From Flavobacterium sp. (GTDB lineage Bacteria; Bacteroidota; Bacteroidia; Flavobacteriales; Flavobacteriaceae): 46,475 nt of DNA. Each line of letters starts with the position of its first letter. Position 1 is the stretch's first letter. The notes below the pieces were generated by a model. The model was not told the DNA's origin. It was given only the letters and a program-made list of their open reading frames with translations, and searched no databases. The stretch covers positions 1 to 46,475 of the forward strand of contig JAEUTY010000051.1 in the NCBI GenBank assembly GCA_016787805.1, read 5' to 3'. Below are positions 1 through 9,830 of this stretch, piece after piece. The position numbers and the translations under genes were made by a program.

Positions 1-1296
1 GCTACTTTAGTATTAACCATCAACAACAGTACTTCATCTACAATGAATGTTACTTCATCTACACCTTATACTTGGGCTGCAAATGGTCAAACGTATACTG
101 TGTCTGGAACTTACACTTTTGTAGGAACAAATGCTGCTGGATGTCCGTTTACACAAACGTTGAATTTAGTTATTGCAACAGGTCCAACAACAGTTATTTC
201 TCCAGCTCAATGTGGTATTACATTCGCTGCGATTAATACTCAGGTTGTTGCTAACTTAGTTCCTGGTGCTCAAGGTTACAGATGGGAAATTACTGATACA
301 GTAACAAATCAAGTTCAAATTCTTGATACAGTGTTACGTACTATGTATTTAACTAATTTAACTAGTTATGCATTCGACAGAACTTATAGTATTAGAGTTG
401 CTGTAAGAATTGCTGGTGTATGGCAAGCATTTGGAACTTCATGTAATGTTACTACACCAATAGCTACAACTCAGATTCAAGCAACTCAATGTGGTAATTC
501 ATTATCATTAATGAACGATGGAATCTATGCAGATAATGTACCTTATGCAGCTGGTTACAGATTTAGAATTACAAACATGTTAACTTCTGCACAAGCAATT
601 GCAGACAGACCGACTCGTTTGGTTGTGTTAACTGCTATTTCTGGTTTCACTCCAGAGTTTAATACTACTTACTCAATTGAAGTGGCTGTTAAAAACACTG
701 ATGGAACTTATATGCCTTATGGGGCTGCTTGTAATGTTACAACTCCAAGTTTCCCAACTACTCAGTTGCAAATTTCACAATGTGATGTTACAATCTCTAA
801 TATGAATACTACCATTTATGCTGATTCATATTCAGGAGCTTCAACTTATCGTTTCAAATTCACTAGCGGATCATTCGTTTACACATTTGATAGACCAAAT
901 CGTTCATTTGTGTTAAGCACTGTTCCAGGATTGGTTGCAGGTAATACTTACTCTGTTCAAGTTGCATTAGAAATTAATGGAGTATTTGGTCCTTACGGAA
1001 AAGTATGTACTATTACCCTTCCAGGTGTTGGTAGAGCTGATTCTAGTGTTGAATTCAATGCAGTTGCTTATCCTAACCCTTATGCAGAAAACTTTATGTT
1101 AGATGTTAAAACAGCTACTGAAGAAGTTATCGAAGTAAGAGTTTATGATATGTTAGGTAAACAAATTGAAGATAGAAAAGTTGATGTTAATTCAATTGCT
1201 AACTTAGAAATTGGTTCAAGATATCCATCTGGAGTTTACAATGTAATTGTTTCTCAAGGGGATTCTGTAAAAACTCTAAGAGTAATTAAAAGATAA
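1..1296 (+). CDS. T9SS-secreted repeat protein, 3' end only
   Basis: The reading frame is open from the first base, so this is the C-terminal part of a larger protein and the first ATG at 43 is internal. Three related units of about 95 residues follow each other (about 181-462, 463-750 and 751-1020). Each opens with TTxIxxxQC, has a central YR(W/F)xxT strand, and closes with a YSxxVAxxxxGxxxxYGxxC motif, suggesting three fibronectin-like beta domains. The last 80 residues (from about 1057) are a type A T9SS sorting domain: the YPNPY motif, a VRVYDMLGKQ strand, SGVYNVIVSQG and a basic end IKR. The protein is therefore expected to cross the outer membrane through T9SS and be attached to the surface or released. 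The function of the repeats is unknown. A hairpin terminator follows. Confidence 0.9.
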   Translation, partial: ATLVLTINNSTSSTMNVTSSTPYTWAANGQTYTVSGTYTFVGTNAAGCPFTQTLNLVIATGPTTVISPAQCGITFAAINTQVVANLVPGAQGYRWEITDTVTNQVQILDTVLRTMYLTNLTSYAFDRTYSIRVAVRIAGVWQAFGTSCNVTTPIATTQIQATQCGNSLSLMNDGIYADNVPYAAGYRFRITNMLTSAQAIADRPTRLVVLTAISGFTPEFNTTYSIEVAVKNTDGTYMPYGAACNVTTPSFPTTQLQISQCDVTISNMNTTIYADSYSGASTYRFKFTSGSFVYTFDRPNRSFVLSTVPGLVAGNTYSVQVALEINGVFGPYGKVCTITLPGVGRADSSVEFNAVAYPNPYAENFMLDVKTATEEVIEVRVYDMLGKQIEDRKVDVNSIANLEIGSRYPSGVYNVIVSQGDSVKTLRVIKR

Positions 1297-1320
1297 TCAA
1301 TAAGATATCTTAAGGTTTTA

Positions 1321-1353
1321 ATAAAGCCCTTCTCATTTGAGAAGGGTTTTTTT
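1321..1353 (+). terminator. Rho-independent terminator
   Basis: A perfect 8-bp stem (1327-1334 with 1339-1346) and a 4-nt loop are followed by seven T. It lies 30 bp after the stop of the T9SS repeat protein. Confidence 0.85.
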
Positions 1354-1422
1354 ATTAACACAAAAGCAGATTTGTTAATAAAAAAATAACACCAATTAGC
1401 CAAGCCAACATTTTATATGAAG

Positions 1423-1430
1423 TATATTTG
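1423..1430 (+). promoter_or_regulatory. Bacteroidetes -7 box TATATTTG
   Basis: This is an exact match to the Bacteroidetes consensus TAnnTTTG, 39 bp before the ATG at 1470 and after the preceding terminator. I see no clear -33 TTG at the usual spacing. Confidence 0.5.
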
Positions 1431-1469
1431 CATGTGTAATAGTTTGTTAAACAAAAAAGTTAAAATATA

Positions 1470-4400
1470 ATGAAAAAAATTATTTTATTACTGCTGGTGT
1501 TCTTTACTACATCATGTATTTATTCGCAAAATTTGCTTAATGAAGATTTTGATTATCCTATTGGGGCTTTATTGACATCAAATGGATGGTCTGCACATTC
1601 TGGAGCAGCAACACAACCAATTGATGTTACAACTGGTTTGTCTTATTCAGGTTATATTGCATCTGGTATTGGTGGAGCAGCTAATCTTGATAATACTGGT
1701 GAAGATATAAATAAAACATTTACTGCTCAAACATCAGGTGTGATTTATAGTTCTTTCATTGTTCAAACTCAATCTACTAATAGTGCAGGTTATTTTTTCC
1801 ACTTAGGTCAAGCAGTCATTGGATCAACTTTTTTTACAAGAGTTTATGTTAATGGTACTGGAACTGGGATTGGACTTAGTGGTTCGTCTGCGCCAGCTTC
1901 ATATACAGCTATTTCAGCTAATACGCCAACTTTAGTGGTTGTGAAATATGATATTGCTACTAAAGTATCAAGTTTATATGTTTTAAATAGTTTTTCAAGT
2001 ACAGAACCTGGAGTTCCAAATGCTACTTTCACAGAAACAGGTACAATAGCAAACGTTGGGTCTGTAGCACTAAGACAATATAGTGCTTCACAAAGAGTAA
2101 TTGTGGATGGAATTCGAGTAGGAAAAACATGGGGAGATGCAGTAACATCTGGTGTTTCAATTAATGCAACAGGTACACTTTCAAGCTTAACAACTATTTA
2201 TGGTACAGTTTCGTCAAACACTTCTTTTGATGTTTCAGGATCAAATTTAACAGCTGGAATTACAATAGCGCCTCCAATAGGTTTTGAAGTTTCAACATTT
2301 TCAGATTTTTCTAGTAATGTAGGAAATAACAGTTCACCAATAGTTGTTGGTACAGGAGGAACAATTCCGTCAACTACTGTTTATGTTAGATTAATGCTGA
2401 CAAATGCTGGTAATTATAATGGAAATATTGTGTTGACTAGCTCAGGAGCACCATCAGTTAATGTGCCTACAAATGCAACTAACACTGTTAGCCAAAAAGA
2501 GTTAACCATCACAGGACTAACAGCTGATGATAAAACTTTTGATAACAATACAATTGCAACATTAAGTGGAACACCCAGTTTAGTTGGAGTTGTTGTTGGT
2601 GATGAATTAAATGTAGTTTTGACAGGTTCGTATGTTGCCAACTTTAATGATGCAACAGTTGGAAATAATAAACCAGTGACAGTAACAGGTTATTCTTTAA
2701 CAGGTTCTGCTGCTCCAAATTATTTTTTAACTCAGCCAACAGGATTAACAGCTGATATATTACCATCTGGATTGCTTGATCAAACTATTACATTTGGTGC
2801 CTTATCACCAGTTACCTATGGCGATGCAGATTTCAATTTAACGGCAACATCTGATTCAAATTTGGTGGTTACTTATACTAGTTCAAATACTGATGTAGCT
2901 ACTGTTTCAGGAAATGTTGTAACAATTGTTGGAGCTGGTTCAACAACCATAACCGCTTTTCAAGCCGGTAATTCAAGTTATAATCCGGCAACTCCTGTAC
3001 CACAAACATTAACTGTAAATACAAAAGAATTAACAGTGTCTGGAGCAATTGCAAACGATAAAGAATACGATGCTGATATAACAGCTATAATTACAGGAGG
3101 AACGTTAGTAGGAATTATCAATTCAGATGATGTGACTTTTACTGGAACAGGAAATTTTGATGATCCAAATGTTGGAACGGATAAAAATGTAACGGCTTCA
3201 TTTACTTTAGGAGGATTAGATGCTGGTAACTATTCTGTTTTAGGTACAAGTTTAACAGCTGACATTACGCCAAAGGAAATTACTGTAACAGGTATTTCTA
3301 TTGATAATAAAGAATACGATACTACAAACGCAGCAACTATTTCTGGAACCGCAAACCTATCTGGAGTTTTGTTTGCAGATTTTTCAAATGTAACATTAGG
3401 AGGATCGCCTTCAGCCGTATTTAATGATGCAAGTGTTGCTGATAACAAACCAGTAACTGTTTCAGGATACAGTATTTCGGGACCTGCTGCTGGAAATTAT
3501 ACTTTAGCTCAACCTACAGGCTTAACCGCTAATATTACATTAAGATCATTAACAATCGTTGGTTTAACAGCTGATGATAAAATTTACGATCAAAATACAA
3601 ACGCTACTGTATCAGGAACTGCTTCGTTAGGAGGAATTCTTCCAGGTGATGAGTCAAATATAAGCTTGTCGGGTTCACCAACTGCTACTTTTGATACTGC
3701 TACTGCAGGAACTAACAAATCGGTTGCTGTAACAGGTTATTCAGTTACAGGTTCTGCTTTAGGAAATTACGTAATTGTTCCATTAGTTTTAACGGCTTCA
3801 ATAACTAAAAAAGAGGTTACAATTGTTGGTGCTTCCGTAAGCGATAAATTATACGACGGAACTACAACAGCTACTTTATCAGGAACTCTCGACGGAGTGA
3901 TTGCTCCAGATGATGTTGTTTTAAATTTATCAGCTAACTTTAACAATGCTAACGTTGGTTTAAATAAACCAGTAACATCAAACAGTACTTTATCTGGTTT
4001 AGATCAAGCCAATTATAATTTGGTTCAACCAACAGGTTTAACGGCTAACATTACAGCATCTCCATGTTCTGCAACTTCAGGAGTTGTCACATGGAATTTT
4101 GCAACAGCAGCTCCATCTAGTAATACTTCAACAGGAATTACAATTTCAAATCTTTCACAAGGGAACAATAACGGATTTACAACTTTAATAACTTCAACTA
4201 GTGCTTCAAATTATGTTGGAGCTTCAGGTACTTTCAATGCTGGAGCAGCAGTTTTTGTAGCACCACTCAATACTGCTAGCTCAACTTATTTTGAGTTTAC
4301 AGTTACTCCACAAGCGGGTTACGATGTGTCATTAACAGGATTATCTTTTGGTTCAAGAAGTACAAGTACAGGACCACAAGCTTATACATTGCTTTCAAGT

Positions 4401-5594
4401 GTAGATGGTTTTACAAGCCCTGTAGCTACAGGTACATTTGTAAATAATAGTGTTTGGGTATTACACAATCCAACATTGTTAATCAATCCAACATCAAATG
4501 CTCCAATTGTATTTAGATTGTACGGACACAGCGGAGCTGGAGTTCCTGGATTGGGTTCTGCTAACTGGAGAATTGACGATTTAAACTTGACTTTAACAGT
4601 AACTTCAGGTTTAGTGTTGTCAAGTCCTGCAACAACAACAGCATGTACAAACGAATTGTTTGAATATACACCAACTTCAGTTCATCCAGGTGCAACATAT
4701 ACCTGGACAAGAGCTGCTGTAGTTGGAATTAGTAATCCTGCGGTAACAACACCTCAAAGTTCTTTCCCAAGTGAAGTGTTAGTCAACACAATGAATGAAC
4801 CAGTAGATGTTGTATACGAATTTACAATCACAACAGCAACTTGTTTTGCTGTTCAAAGTGTAACGGTAACAGTAAATGTTCCAACAACTTGGTACCAAGA
4901 TTTTGATGGTGATGGTTTTGGTAATGCATCAGTTTCTCAAATGGCATGTACACAGCCAGTTGGTTATGTTTCGGATAGCACAGATTGTAATGATAATGCC
5001 TACAGTTTAACCAACTCTTGTAATTCAATTGTAAATGTTAAGTTGTTTGTTGAAGGATATTATGATACTGCTGGCGCTATGAAACCAGTAAAATTCAATC
5101 AAGATGGGGTTTCGCCAACAACAGATGTTACGGATATAACAGTTGAATTATACGATAATACGTTGACATTGGTAGATACAACGACAGCGGTATTGAAAAC
5201 TGATGGAACAGCGGTTTGTACTTTTACAACTTCTCCAAGTGGGTCTTTTTACTTATCTGTAAAAGGAAGTAATTTTATACAAACCTGGTCAGCGACTCCA
5301 GTTACAGTAGGTTCAACTCCATTAGATTATGATTTTTCAGATGCTGCTACAAAAGCTTATGGCGACAATATGGTATTGGTTGATGGTGTTTATGCTTTTT
5401 ACTCAGGAGAATTAAATGGTGATGGTAATGTTGATAATGCTGATTTCTCTTTGTGGGAAACAGATGCAAATGAATTCGCTTTTGGTAGTTTTATTACAGA
5501 TTTAAATGGTGATGGAAACGTTGATAATGCTGATTTCTCTATTTGGGAAGCCAATGCAAATAATTTCGTTTTCTCATTTACCCCAGCGCCTTAA
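1470..5594 (+). CDS. Secreted YDG/MBG-repeat protein with dockerin-like C-terminus
   Basis: 1,374 residues. It begins with a signal peptide (MKKIILLLLVFF, cleavage near YSQ). An N-terminal beta domain is followed by five YDG-type repeats starting near residues 342, 519, 602, 692 and 781, each with a (K/R)x(L/V/I)TIxG...DDKxYD opening. An MBG/Big_2-like domain lies at about 430-517 between the first two. Next come a beta-sandwich (about 866-1040), a PKD-like domain, and a short DxDGDGFGN...TDCND segment (about 1140-1185) like the putative metal-binding MopE motif. The end (about 1188-1374) is a module shared with the next two genes, finishing with two dockerin-like loops (1314-1325 and 1344-1355; D/E-x-N-x-D-G-N-V-D-x-x-D). 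No type A T9SS domain is present. It is probably a long extracellular adhesin-like protein; the ligand is unknown. Confidence 0.85.
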   Translation: MKKIILLLLVFFTTSCIYSQNLLNEDFDYPIGALLTSNGWSAHSGAATQPIDVTTGLSYSGYIASGIGGAANLDNTGEDINKTFTAQTSGVIYSSFIVQTQSTNSAGYFFHLGQAVIGSTFFTRVYVNGTGTGIGLSGSSAPASYTAISANTPTLVVVKYDIATKVSSLYVLNSFSSTEPGVPNATFTETGTIANVGSVALRQYSASQRVIVDGIRVGKTWGDAVTSGVSINATGTLSSLTTIYGTVSSNTSFDVSGSNLTAGITIAPPIGFEVSTFSDFSSNVGNNSSPIVVGTGGTIPSTTVYVRLMLTNAGNYNGNIVLTSSGAPSVNVPTNATNTVSQKELTITGLTADDKTFDNNTIATLSGTPSLVGVVVGDELNVVLTGSYVANFNDATVGNNKPVTVTGYSLTGSAAPNYFLTQPTGLTADILPSGLLDQTITFGALSPVTYGDADFNLTATSDSNLVVTYTSSNTDVATVSGNVVTIVGAGSTTITAFQAGNSSYNPATPVPQTLTVNTKELTVSGAIANDKEYDADITAIITGGTLVGIINSDDVTFTGTGNFDDPNVGTDKNVTASFTLGGLDAGNYSVLGTSLTADITPKEITVTGISIDNKEYDTTNAATISGTANLSGVLFADFSNVTLGGSPSAVFNDASVADNKPVTVSGYSISGPAAGNYTLAQPTGLTANITLRSLTIVGLTADDKIYDQNTNATVSGTASLGGILPGDESNISLSGSPTATFDTATAGTNKSVAVTGYSVTGSALGNYVIVPLVLTASITKKEVTIVGASVSDKLYDGTTTATLSGTLDGVIAPDDVVLNLSANFNNANVGLNKPVTSNSTLSGLDQANYNLVQPTGLTANITASPCSATSGVVTWNFATAAPSSNTSTGITISNLSQGNNNGFTTLITSTSASNYVGASGTFNAGAAVFVAPLNTASSTYFEFTVTPQAGYDVSLTGLSFGSRSTSTGPQAYTLLSSVDGFTSPVATGTFVNNSVWVLHNPTLLINPTSNAPIVFRLYGHSGAGVPGLGSANWRIDDLNLTLTVTSGLVLSSPATTTACTNELFEYTPTSVHPGATYTWTRAAVVGISNPAVTTPQSSFPSEVLVNTMNEPVDVVYEFTITTATCFAVQSVTVTVNVPTTWYQDFDGDGFGNASVSQMACTQPVGYVSDSTDCNDNAYSLTNSCNSIVNVKLFVEGYYDTAGAMKPVKFNQDGVSPTTDVTDITVELYDNTLTLVDTTTAVLKTDGTAVCTFTTSPSGSFYLSVKGSNFIQTWSATPVTVGSTPLDYDFSDAATKAYGDNMVLVDGVYAFYSGELNGDGNVDNADFSLWETDANEFAFGSFITDLNGDGNVDNADFSIWEANANNFVFSFTPAP

Positions 5595-5616
5595 TAAAAT
5601 TTATTTTTAAATATTA

Positions 5617-5652
5617 AAAAGCTGTCTATAAGAAATTTAGACAGCTTTTTTT
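5617..5652 (+). terminator. Rho-independent terminator
   Basis: An 8-bp stem (5621-5628 with 5638-5645) and a 9-nt loop are followed by a run of seven T. It separates the first YDG protein from its paralog, so the two are separate transcription units. Confidence 0.8.
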
Positions 5653-5673
5653 ATTCTATTCTATTTATTTTGA

Positions 5674-5681
5674 TAAATTTG
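5674..5681 (+). promoter_or_regulatory. Bacteroidetes -7 box TAAATTTG
   Basis: An exact TAnnTTTG match 47 bp before the ATG at 5729, just after the terminator. It probably drives the three-gene unit 5729-11924, whose internal gaps are only 16 and 18 bp. Confidence 0.5.
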
Positions 5682-5728
5682 TAAGATAAATAGTGCTTTA
5701 AAAATTAATTGTATTGTGTTTAAATTGT

Positions 5729-8700
5729 ATGAAAAAGGCTTTACTACTCATTTCGTTATTTATTTTTAGTAATTTTTGTCACGGACAGCTCATTATTTCT
5801 CAAGTATACGAAGGAGCTGATAACAATAAATGGATTGAAATAACTAACACTAGTCTTAGTGACATTAATTTAAGTTCTCCTGTACAATATAAAGTTGGGA
5901 TTTGGCAATTACCGGGTTCCTCTGGAAATGGTGTGATTTTTGGTTCGCCAACAAACTATATTTTGCTTTCAGGAACTTTAGTTAAAGGACACAAGTATTT
6001 AATTAAAAATGATGCTGCTGCTTCAAATGTCCCTCATGCTGTAATGCCAGTAGCGAATAATTCCAATACTACTGTTTCGTCTTTTGATGGAAATGATGCG
6101 TTGGCTATTTTTACTGATTCAAATACGATTGTAGATGCTTTTGGTGTCGGAATTAACTATAATAATATTTCCTACTCTAGGATAGCTAATTGTCTTTGGT
6201 CAAAATCGTTATTTATCGCTGCTGAGTGGACATCTGAATCTTTATCCACTGTAAGCACCTACAGTTCATCAAATAATGGATATATTGGTATCCATAATTT
6301 CAGTGGTTTTTTCTATTCCAATGATGATTTAGCTTCAATAAATAAAGAGTACGGACAAATATCTCCTGTAAGTTCATTTAATTTGTCGAGATCTCAGTCG
6401 AGTTTTTTTAGCAATATTCCAGGTATTGCGCCACCACCACCTGGGATAACTCCTCCTGTGTATTTATATGTTCCCGCTGATTTTGAAGCAAGTTTATCTC
6501 AAAATTTTACAAGCGCTATCGGGACAGAAAGCACACCTTTATTATTGGATGATTCAAATAACATAGCATTTGCTACAACGGTTTATTACCGATTAAAAGC
6601 GACTGCTACCGTTGGAAACAAGTCAGGTAATTTTAGAGTAACATTTGATTATCCAGGTTTAAATCAATTCGATTATTTAATTCCTACTCATCCAATTAAT
6701 TTAGTGAGTCCTAAATCAATTCAGATAAATGGTGTAACAGCTAATGATAAAGTTTTTGATGGTAATACATTGACAACACTATCAGGAACGCCAATTTTAA
6801 GCGGAGTTTTACAAGATGATGATGCAAATGTTAGTATAACTGGCTCACCAATTGCTAACTTCAATGACGCTCTATCTGGAACTAATAAACCAATAACTGT
6901 TTCAGGTTATACACTTTCTGGCTCAGCAGCTTTGAATTATTCATTGCAACAACCAATAGGTTTAACGGCTTCAATTCTACCATCTGGATTGCTTTCTCAA
7001 AATATGATTTTTGAAACCCTACCAACTACTGTTGTATATGGTGATGCAAATTTTGAATTATTGGCCAATTCATCTTCAGGGTTGCCGATAGTTTTCACAA
7101 GTTCTAATCCAAATAGTATAACTATATCTGGTTCAACAGCAACAATTGTTGGAGTAGGTGAAGTCATAATTACGGCTTCACAACCCGGAAATACTGAATA
7201 TGAACCAGCATTGGATAGCAGCCAAACTATAGTAGTTTTGCCTAAATTACTAACTGTTTCTGGTTTGGTTGCAGATGATAAAATATACGATGCAACAACT
7301 AATGCAACGATTACAGGCGGAGTTTTGGAAGGGGTAATTAACTCTGATGATGTTAGTTTTGTTGCGAATGCTACTTTTAGTGATAGTAATGTTGGAAATG
7401 CTAAAGAGGTTAATGTTTCTTTTTCTTTACAAGGACAATCCGCAAATAAATATGTTATTTCTAATACGCAACTTACAGCTTCTATAACTCCAAAAGAGCT
7501 CACAGTTTCTGGATTAACAGCCGATTCGAAGTCTTATGACGGAACCACTCAAGCTACTGTAAGAGGTGTTCCAGTTCCAGAAGGTTTACTTTATAGTGAT
7601 TTGTTTAGTGTTACTATTTCAGGAAGCCCAATTGCTTCTTTTGAATCTGCAACTGTAGGTGTTCAAAAACCAATTGCGATTTCAGGTTATACCGTTCAAG
7701 GAACTAGTTCAGCTAATTATACAATTGTGCAACCCACAAATTTAGTTGCAGATATTACAGCCAAATCAGTAACCATAACTGGTTTAACAGTTAGTAATAA
7801 AGAATACGATAGAACAACAGCTGCTGTAATTTCGGGACAACCAATTTTAAACGGAATTGTATCAGGAGAAGAATCAGGAGTGAATTTGACAGGTTTATTG
7901 ATTGCAACATTTGACACATTTAATGCAGGTACTAATAAATCGGTTCTGATAAACGGTGTCTCATTGTCGGGTCCAGCATCTGCTAATTATGTCATTGAGC
8001 CATTGATTGTAACCGCATCAATAACAAAAAAATCAATAACAATAGGTTCGCCTTTTGTGGCTGACAAAGCATATGATGGAAGTAGTGGTGCTTTACTTTC
8101 TGGAACGTTGATAGGTGTAATTTCTCCAGACAACGTTAGTTTAAACCTATCAGCAACTTTTAATGATCCACAAGTGGGAGAAAATAAACCAGTAACGTCA
8201 ACTAGTACAATTGCAGGAGCTAATGCATCTAACTATCTATTGATTCAACCTGAAGGATTAACAGCTTCAATATTTGGCGCACCTTGTAATGTAAGTAATG
8301 GCTTTGCTTATTGGAATGGAACTAGTGCCAATTTCACTTTAACAACTTGTCAAGGATTGGTTGTTTCTTCAGTTGAAAGAGCGAATAATAATGGTACAAA
8401 TTCATTGATTTCTACTTCAAGTCCTTCTAATTATGCTGGAGCATCTGGCACAAGTAATTTTACAGCATCAGCATTTGTAGGAGCTTTGAATACGCAAACT
8501 TCAACTTATTTTCAGTTTACAATAACACCAAATGCAAACACATTTGCTTTGATGACAGAAGTTAGTTTTGGTTCAAGAAGCAATTCCAATGGTCCACAAG
8601 CGTTTGCGATACGATCAAGTGTAGACAATTACACGACTACAATTGCTAGCGGAACACTTTCTCCAAACGGATTGTGGTCATTAAAAACAGTGCCAGTGTC

Positions 8701-9814
8701 ACAAACTAGTAGCTCAAATCCGATTACCTATAGATTGTATGGTTATGCTGGAGTTGGTAGTAATACAACAAGTATTGCAAATTGGAGAATAGATGATTTG
8801 AAAGTGACGATTTCAGTAACTGGCGCTCCAGCTTTATCAAGTCCAATTTCAGCTACTGTTTGTTCGGGGTCTAGTTTTAATTACATTCCAACTACAACAT
8901 ATCCTGATTCAACTATTTCATGGAAAAGACCAGTCGTTGAAGGAATTAGTAATGAAGCAATAACTACTTCACAATATTCAAATCCAGACGAAGTTTTGAT
9001 AAATACCACTACATCGCCTATTGATGTCATATATAATTTTGTGATAGAATCGGGTTCTTGTTCGTTAAGTCAAAATGTAACAGTTACAGTAAATCCATCC
9101 ACAACTTGGTATAGAGATGTTGATGGAGACGGTTTTGGAAACGCAACGGCTTCTCAAATTTCATGCGACCAACCAACAGGTTTCGTTTTAGATGGAACCG
9201 ATTGTGATGATTCAATATTCAGTTTAACCAATACTTGTAATACAGTACTAAATTTAAAATTATTTGTTCAAGGATATTACACAGGCCAAAACCAAATGAA
9301 CTCTTTAAGAACCAATCCTAATAATGCCAATCAAACATACGTTGATGATGTAACTGTCGAATTAAGAGATGCTGTTACGCTTGAGTTGATTGATACTAAA
9401 GTAACTCCACTATATCCTGATGGTTCCGTTCAATGTGCATTTTCTTCTGCTTTTAATGGTGTTTATTATATTTCTGTAAAAGGTAGTAATTCAGTTAAAA
9501 CATGGTCAGCAACACCAATAACATTCGGAACAGCGACTGTTGATTATGACTTTTCAGATGCATCCAACAAAGCATTTGGCGATAATATGATTGAAGTGAG
9601 TTCGGGTGTTTGGGCATTAATTTCAGGTGATATTAATAGCGACGGTAATGTTGATAATGCTGATTTCTCTTCTTGGGAAACGGATGCTAATGAATTTGCA
9701 TTTGGAGTATTTGTAACCGATTTAAATGGCGATGGTAATGTAGATAATGCCGATTTTTCTATTTGGGAAGCCAATGCCAATAACTTTGTGTTTTCGATCT
9801 CTCCAACTCCATAA
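5729..9814 (+). CDS. Secreted lamin-tail/YDG-repeat protein with dockerin-like C-terminus
   Basis: 1,361 residues from the ATG at 5729. The frame can be extended to a TTG at 5714, but MKKALLLISLFIF is the natural signal peptide start. The N-terminus (LIISQVYEGADNNKWIEITN) resembles a lamin-tail domain, unlike the head of the upstream paralog. From about residue 329 it matches the paralog: YDG repeats near 329, 506, 589, 680 and 768, an MBG-like domain near 421, the beta-sandwich ending in ANWRIDDLKVTIS, a PKD-like domain, and the DVDGDGFGN...TDCDD segment. It ends with the same C-terminal module and loops at 1301-1312 and 1331-1342. It clearly arose by tandem duplication followed by exchange of the head domain. 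It leads a unit with the next two genes. Surface adhesion or assembly is inferred; no catalytic motif is visible. Confidence 0.85.
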   Translation: MKKALLLISLFIFSNFCHGQLIISQVYEGADNNKWIEITNTSLSDINLSSPVQYKVGIWQLPGSSGNGVIFGSPTNYILLSGTLVKGHKYLIKNDAAASNVPHAVMPVANNSNTTVSSFDGNDALAIFTDSNTIVDAFGVGINYNNISYSRIANCLWSKSLFIAAEWTSESLSTVSTYSSSNNGYIGIHNFSGFFYSNDDLASINKEYGQISPVSSFNLSRSQSSFFSNIPGIAPPPPGITPPVYLYVPADFEASLSQNFTSAIGTESTPLLLDDSNNIAFATTVYYRLKATATVGNKSGNFRVTFDYPGLNQFDYLIPTHPINLVSPKSIQINGVTANDKVFDGNTLTTLSGTPILSGVLQDDDANVSITGSPIANFNDALSGTNKPITVSGYTLSGSAALNYSLQQPIGLTASILPSGLLSQNMIFETLPTTVVYGDANFELLANSSSGLPIVFTSSNPNSITISGSTATIVGVGEVIITASQPGNTEYEPALDSSQTIVVLPKLLTVSGLVADDKIYDATTNATITGGVLEGVINSDDVSFVANATFSDSNVGNAKEVNVSFSLQGQSANKYVISNTQLTASITPKELTVSGLTADSKSYDGTTQATVRGVPVPEGLLYSDLFSVTISGSPIASFESATVGVQKPIAISGYTVQGTSSANYTIVQPTNLVADITAKSVTITGLTVSNKEYDRTTAAVISGQPILNGIVSGEESGVNLTGLLIATFDTFNAGTNKSVLINGVSLSGPASANYVIEPLIVTASITKKSITIGSPFVADKAYDGSSGALLSGTLIGVISPDNVSLNLSATFNDPQVGENKPVTSTSTIAGANASNYLLIQPEGLTASIFGAPCNVSNGFAYWNGTSANFTLTTCQGLVVSSVERANNNGTNSLISTSSPSNYAGASGTSNFTASAFVGALNTQTSTYFQFTITPNANTFALMTEVSFGSRSNSNGPQAFAIRSSVDNYTTTIASGTLSPNGLWSLKTVPVSQTSSSNPITYRLYGYAGVGSNTTSIANWRIDDLKVTISVTGAPALSSPISATVCSGSSFNYIPTTTYPDSTISWKRPVVEGISNEAITTSQYSNPDEVLINTTTSPIDVIYNFVIESGSCSLSQNVTVTVNPSTTWYRDVDGDGFGNATASQISCDQPTGFVLDGTDCDDSIFSLTNTCNTVLNLKLFVQGYYTGQNQMNSLRTNPNNANQTYVDDVTVELRDAVTLELIDTKVTPLYPDGSVQCAFSSAFNGVYYISVKGSNSVKTWSATPITFGTATVDYDFSDASNKAFGDNMIEVSSGVWALISGDINSDGNVDNADFSSWETDANEFAFGVFVTDLNGDGNVDNADFSIWEANANNFVFSISPTP

Positions 9815-9830
9815 CTTAAAAACATTTTAT

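Noticed and set aside
2490-4060. YDG repeats considered as a CRISPR-like or satellite array
   Set aside because: The repeats are coding, diverged at the DNA level and about 250-270 bp apart; no short identical repeats with spacers.
6997-7503. 168-residue open frame on the minus strand inside the second YDG protein
   Set aside because: It is fully antisense to a well-supported secreted protein, has no signal or domain, and similar minus-strand shadows recur at the equivalent repeat positions.
9747-9830. Upstream extension of the 393-residue gene into its neighbour
   Set aside because: It would overlap the end of the preceding gene and bury the signal peptide; the ATG at 9831 gives a normal one.
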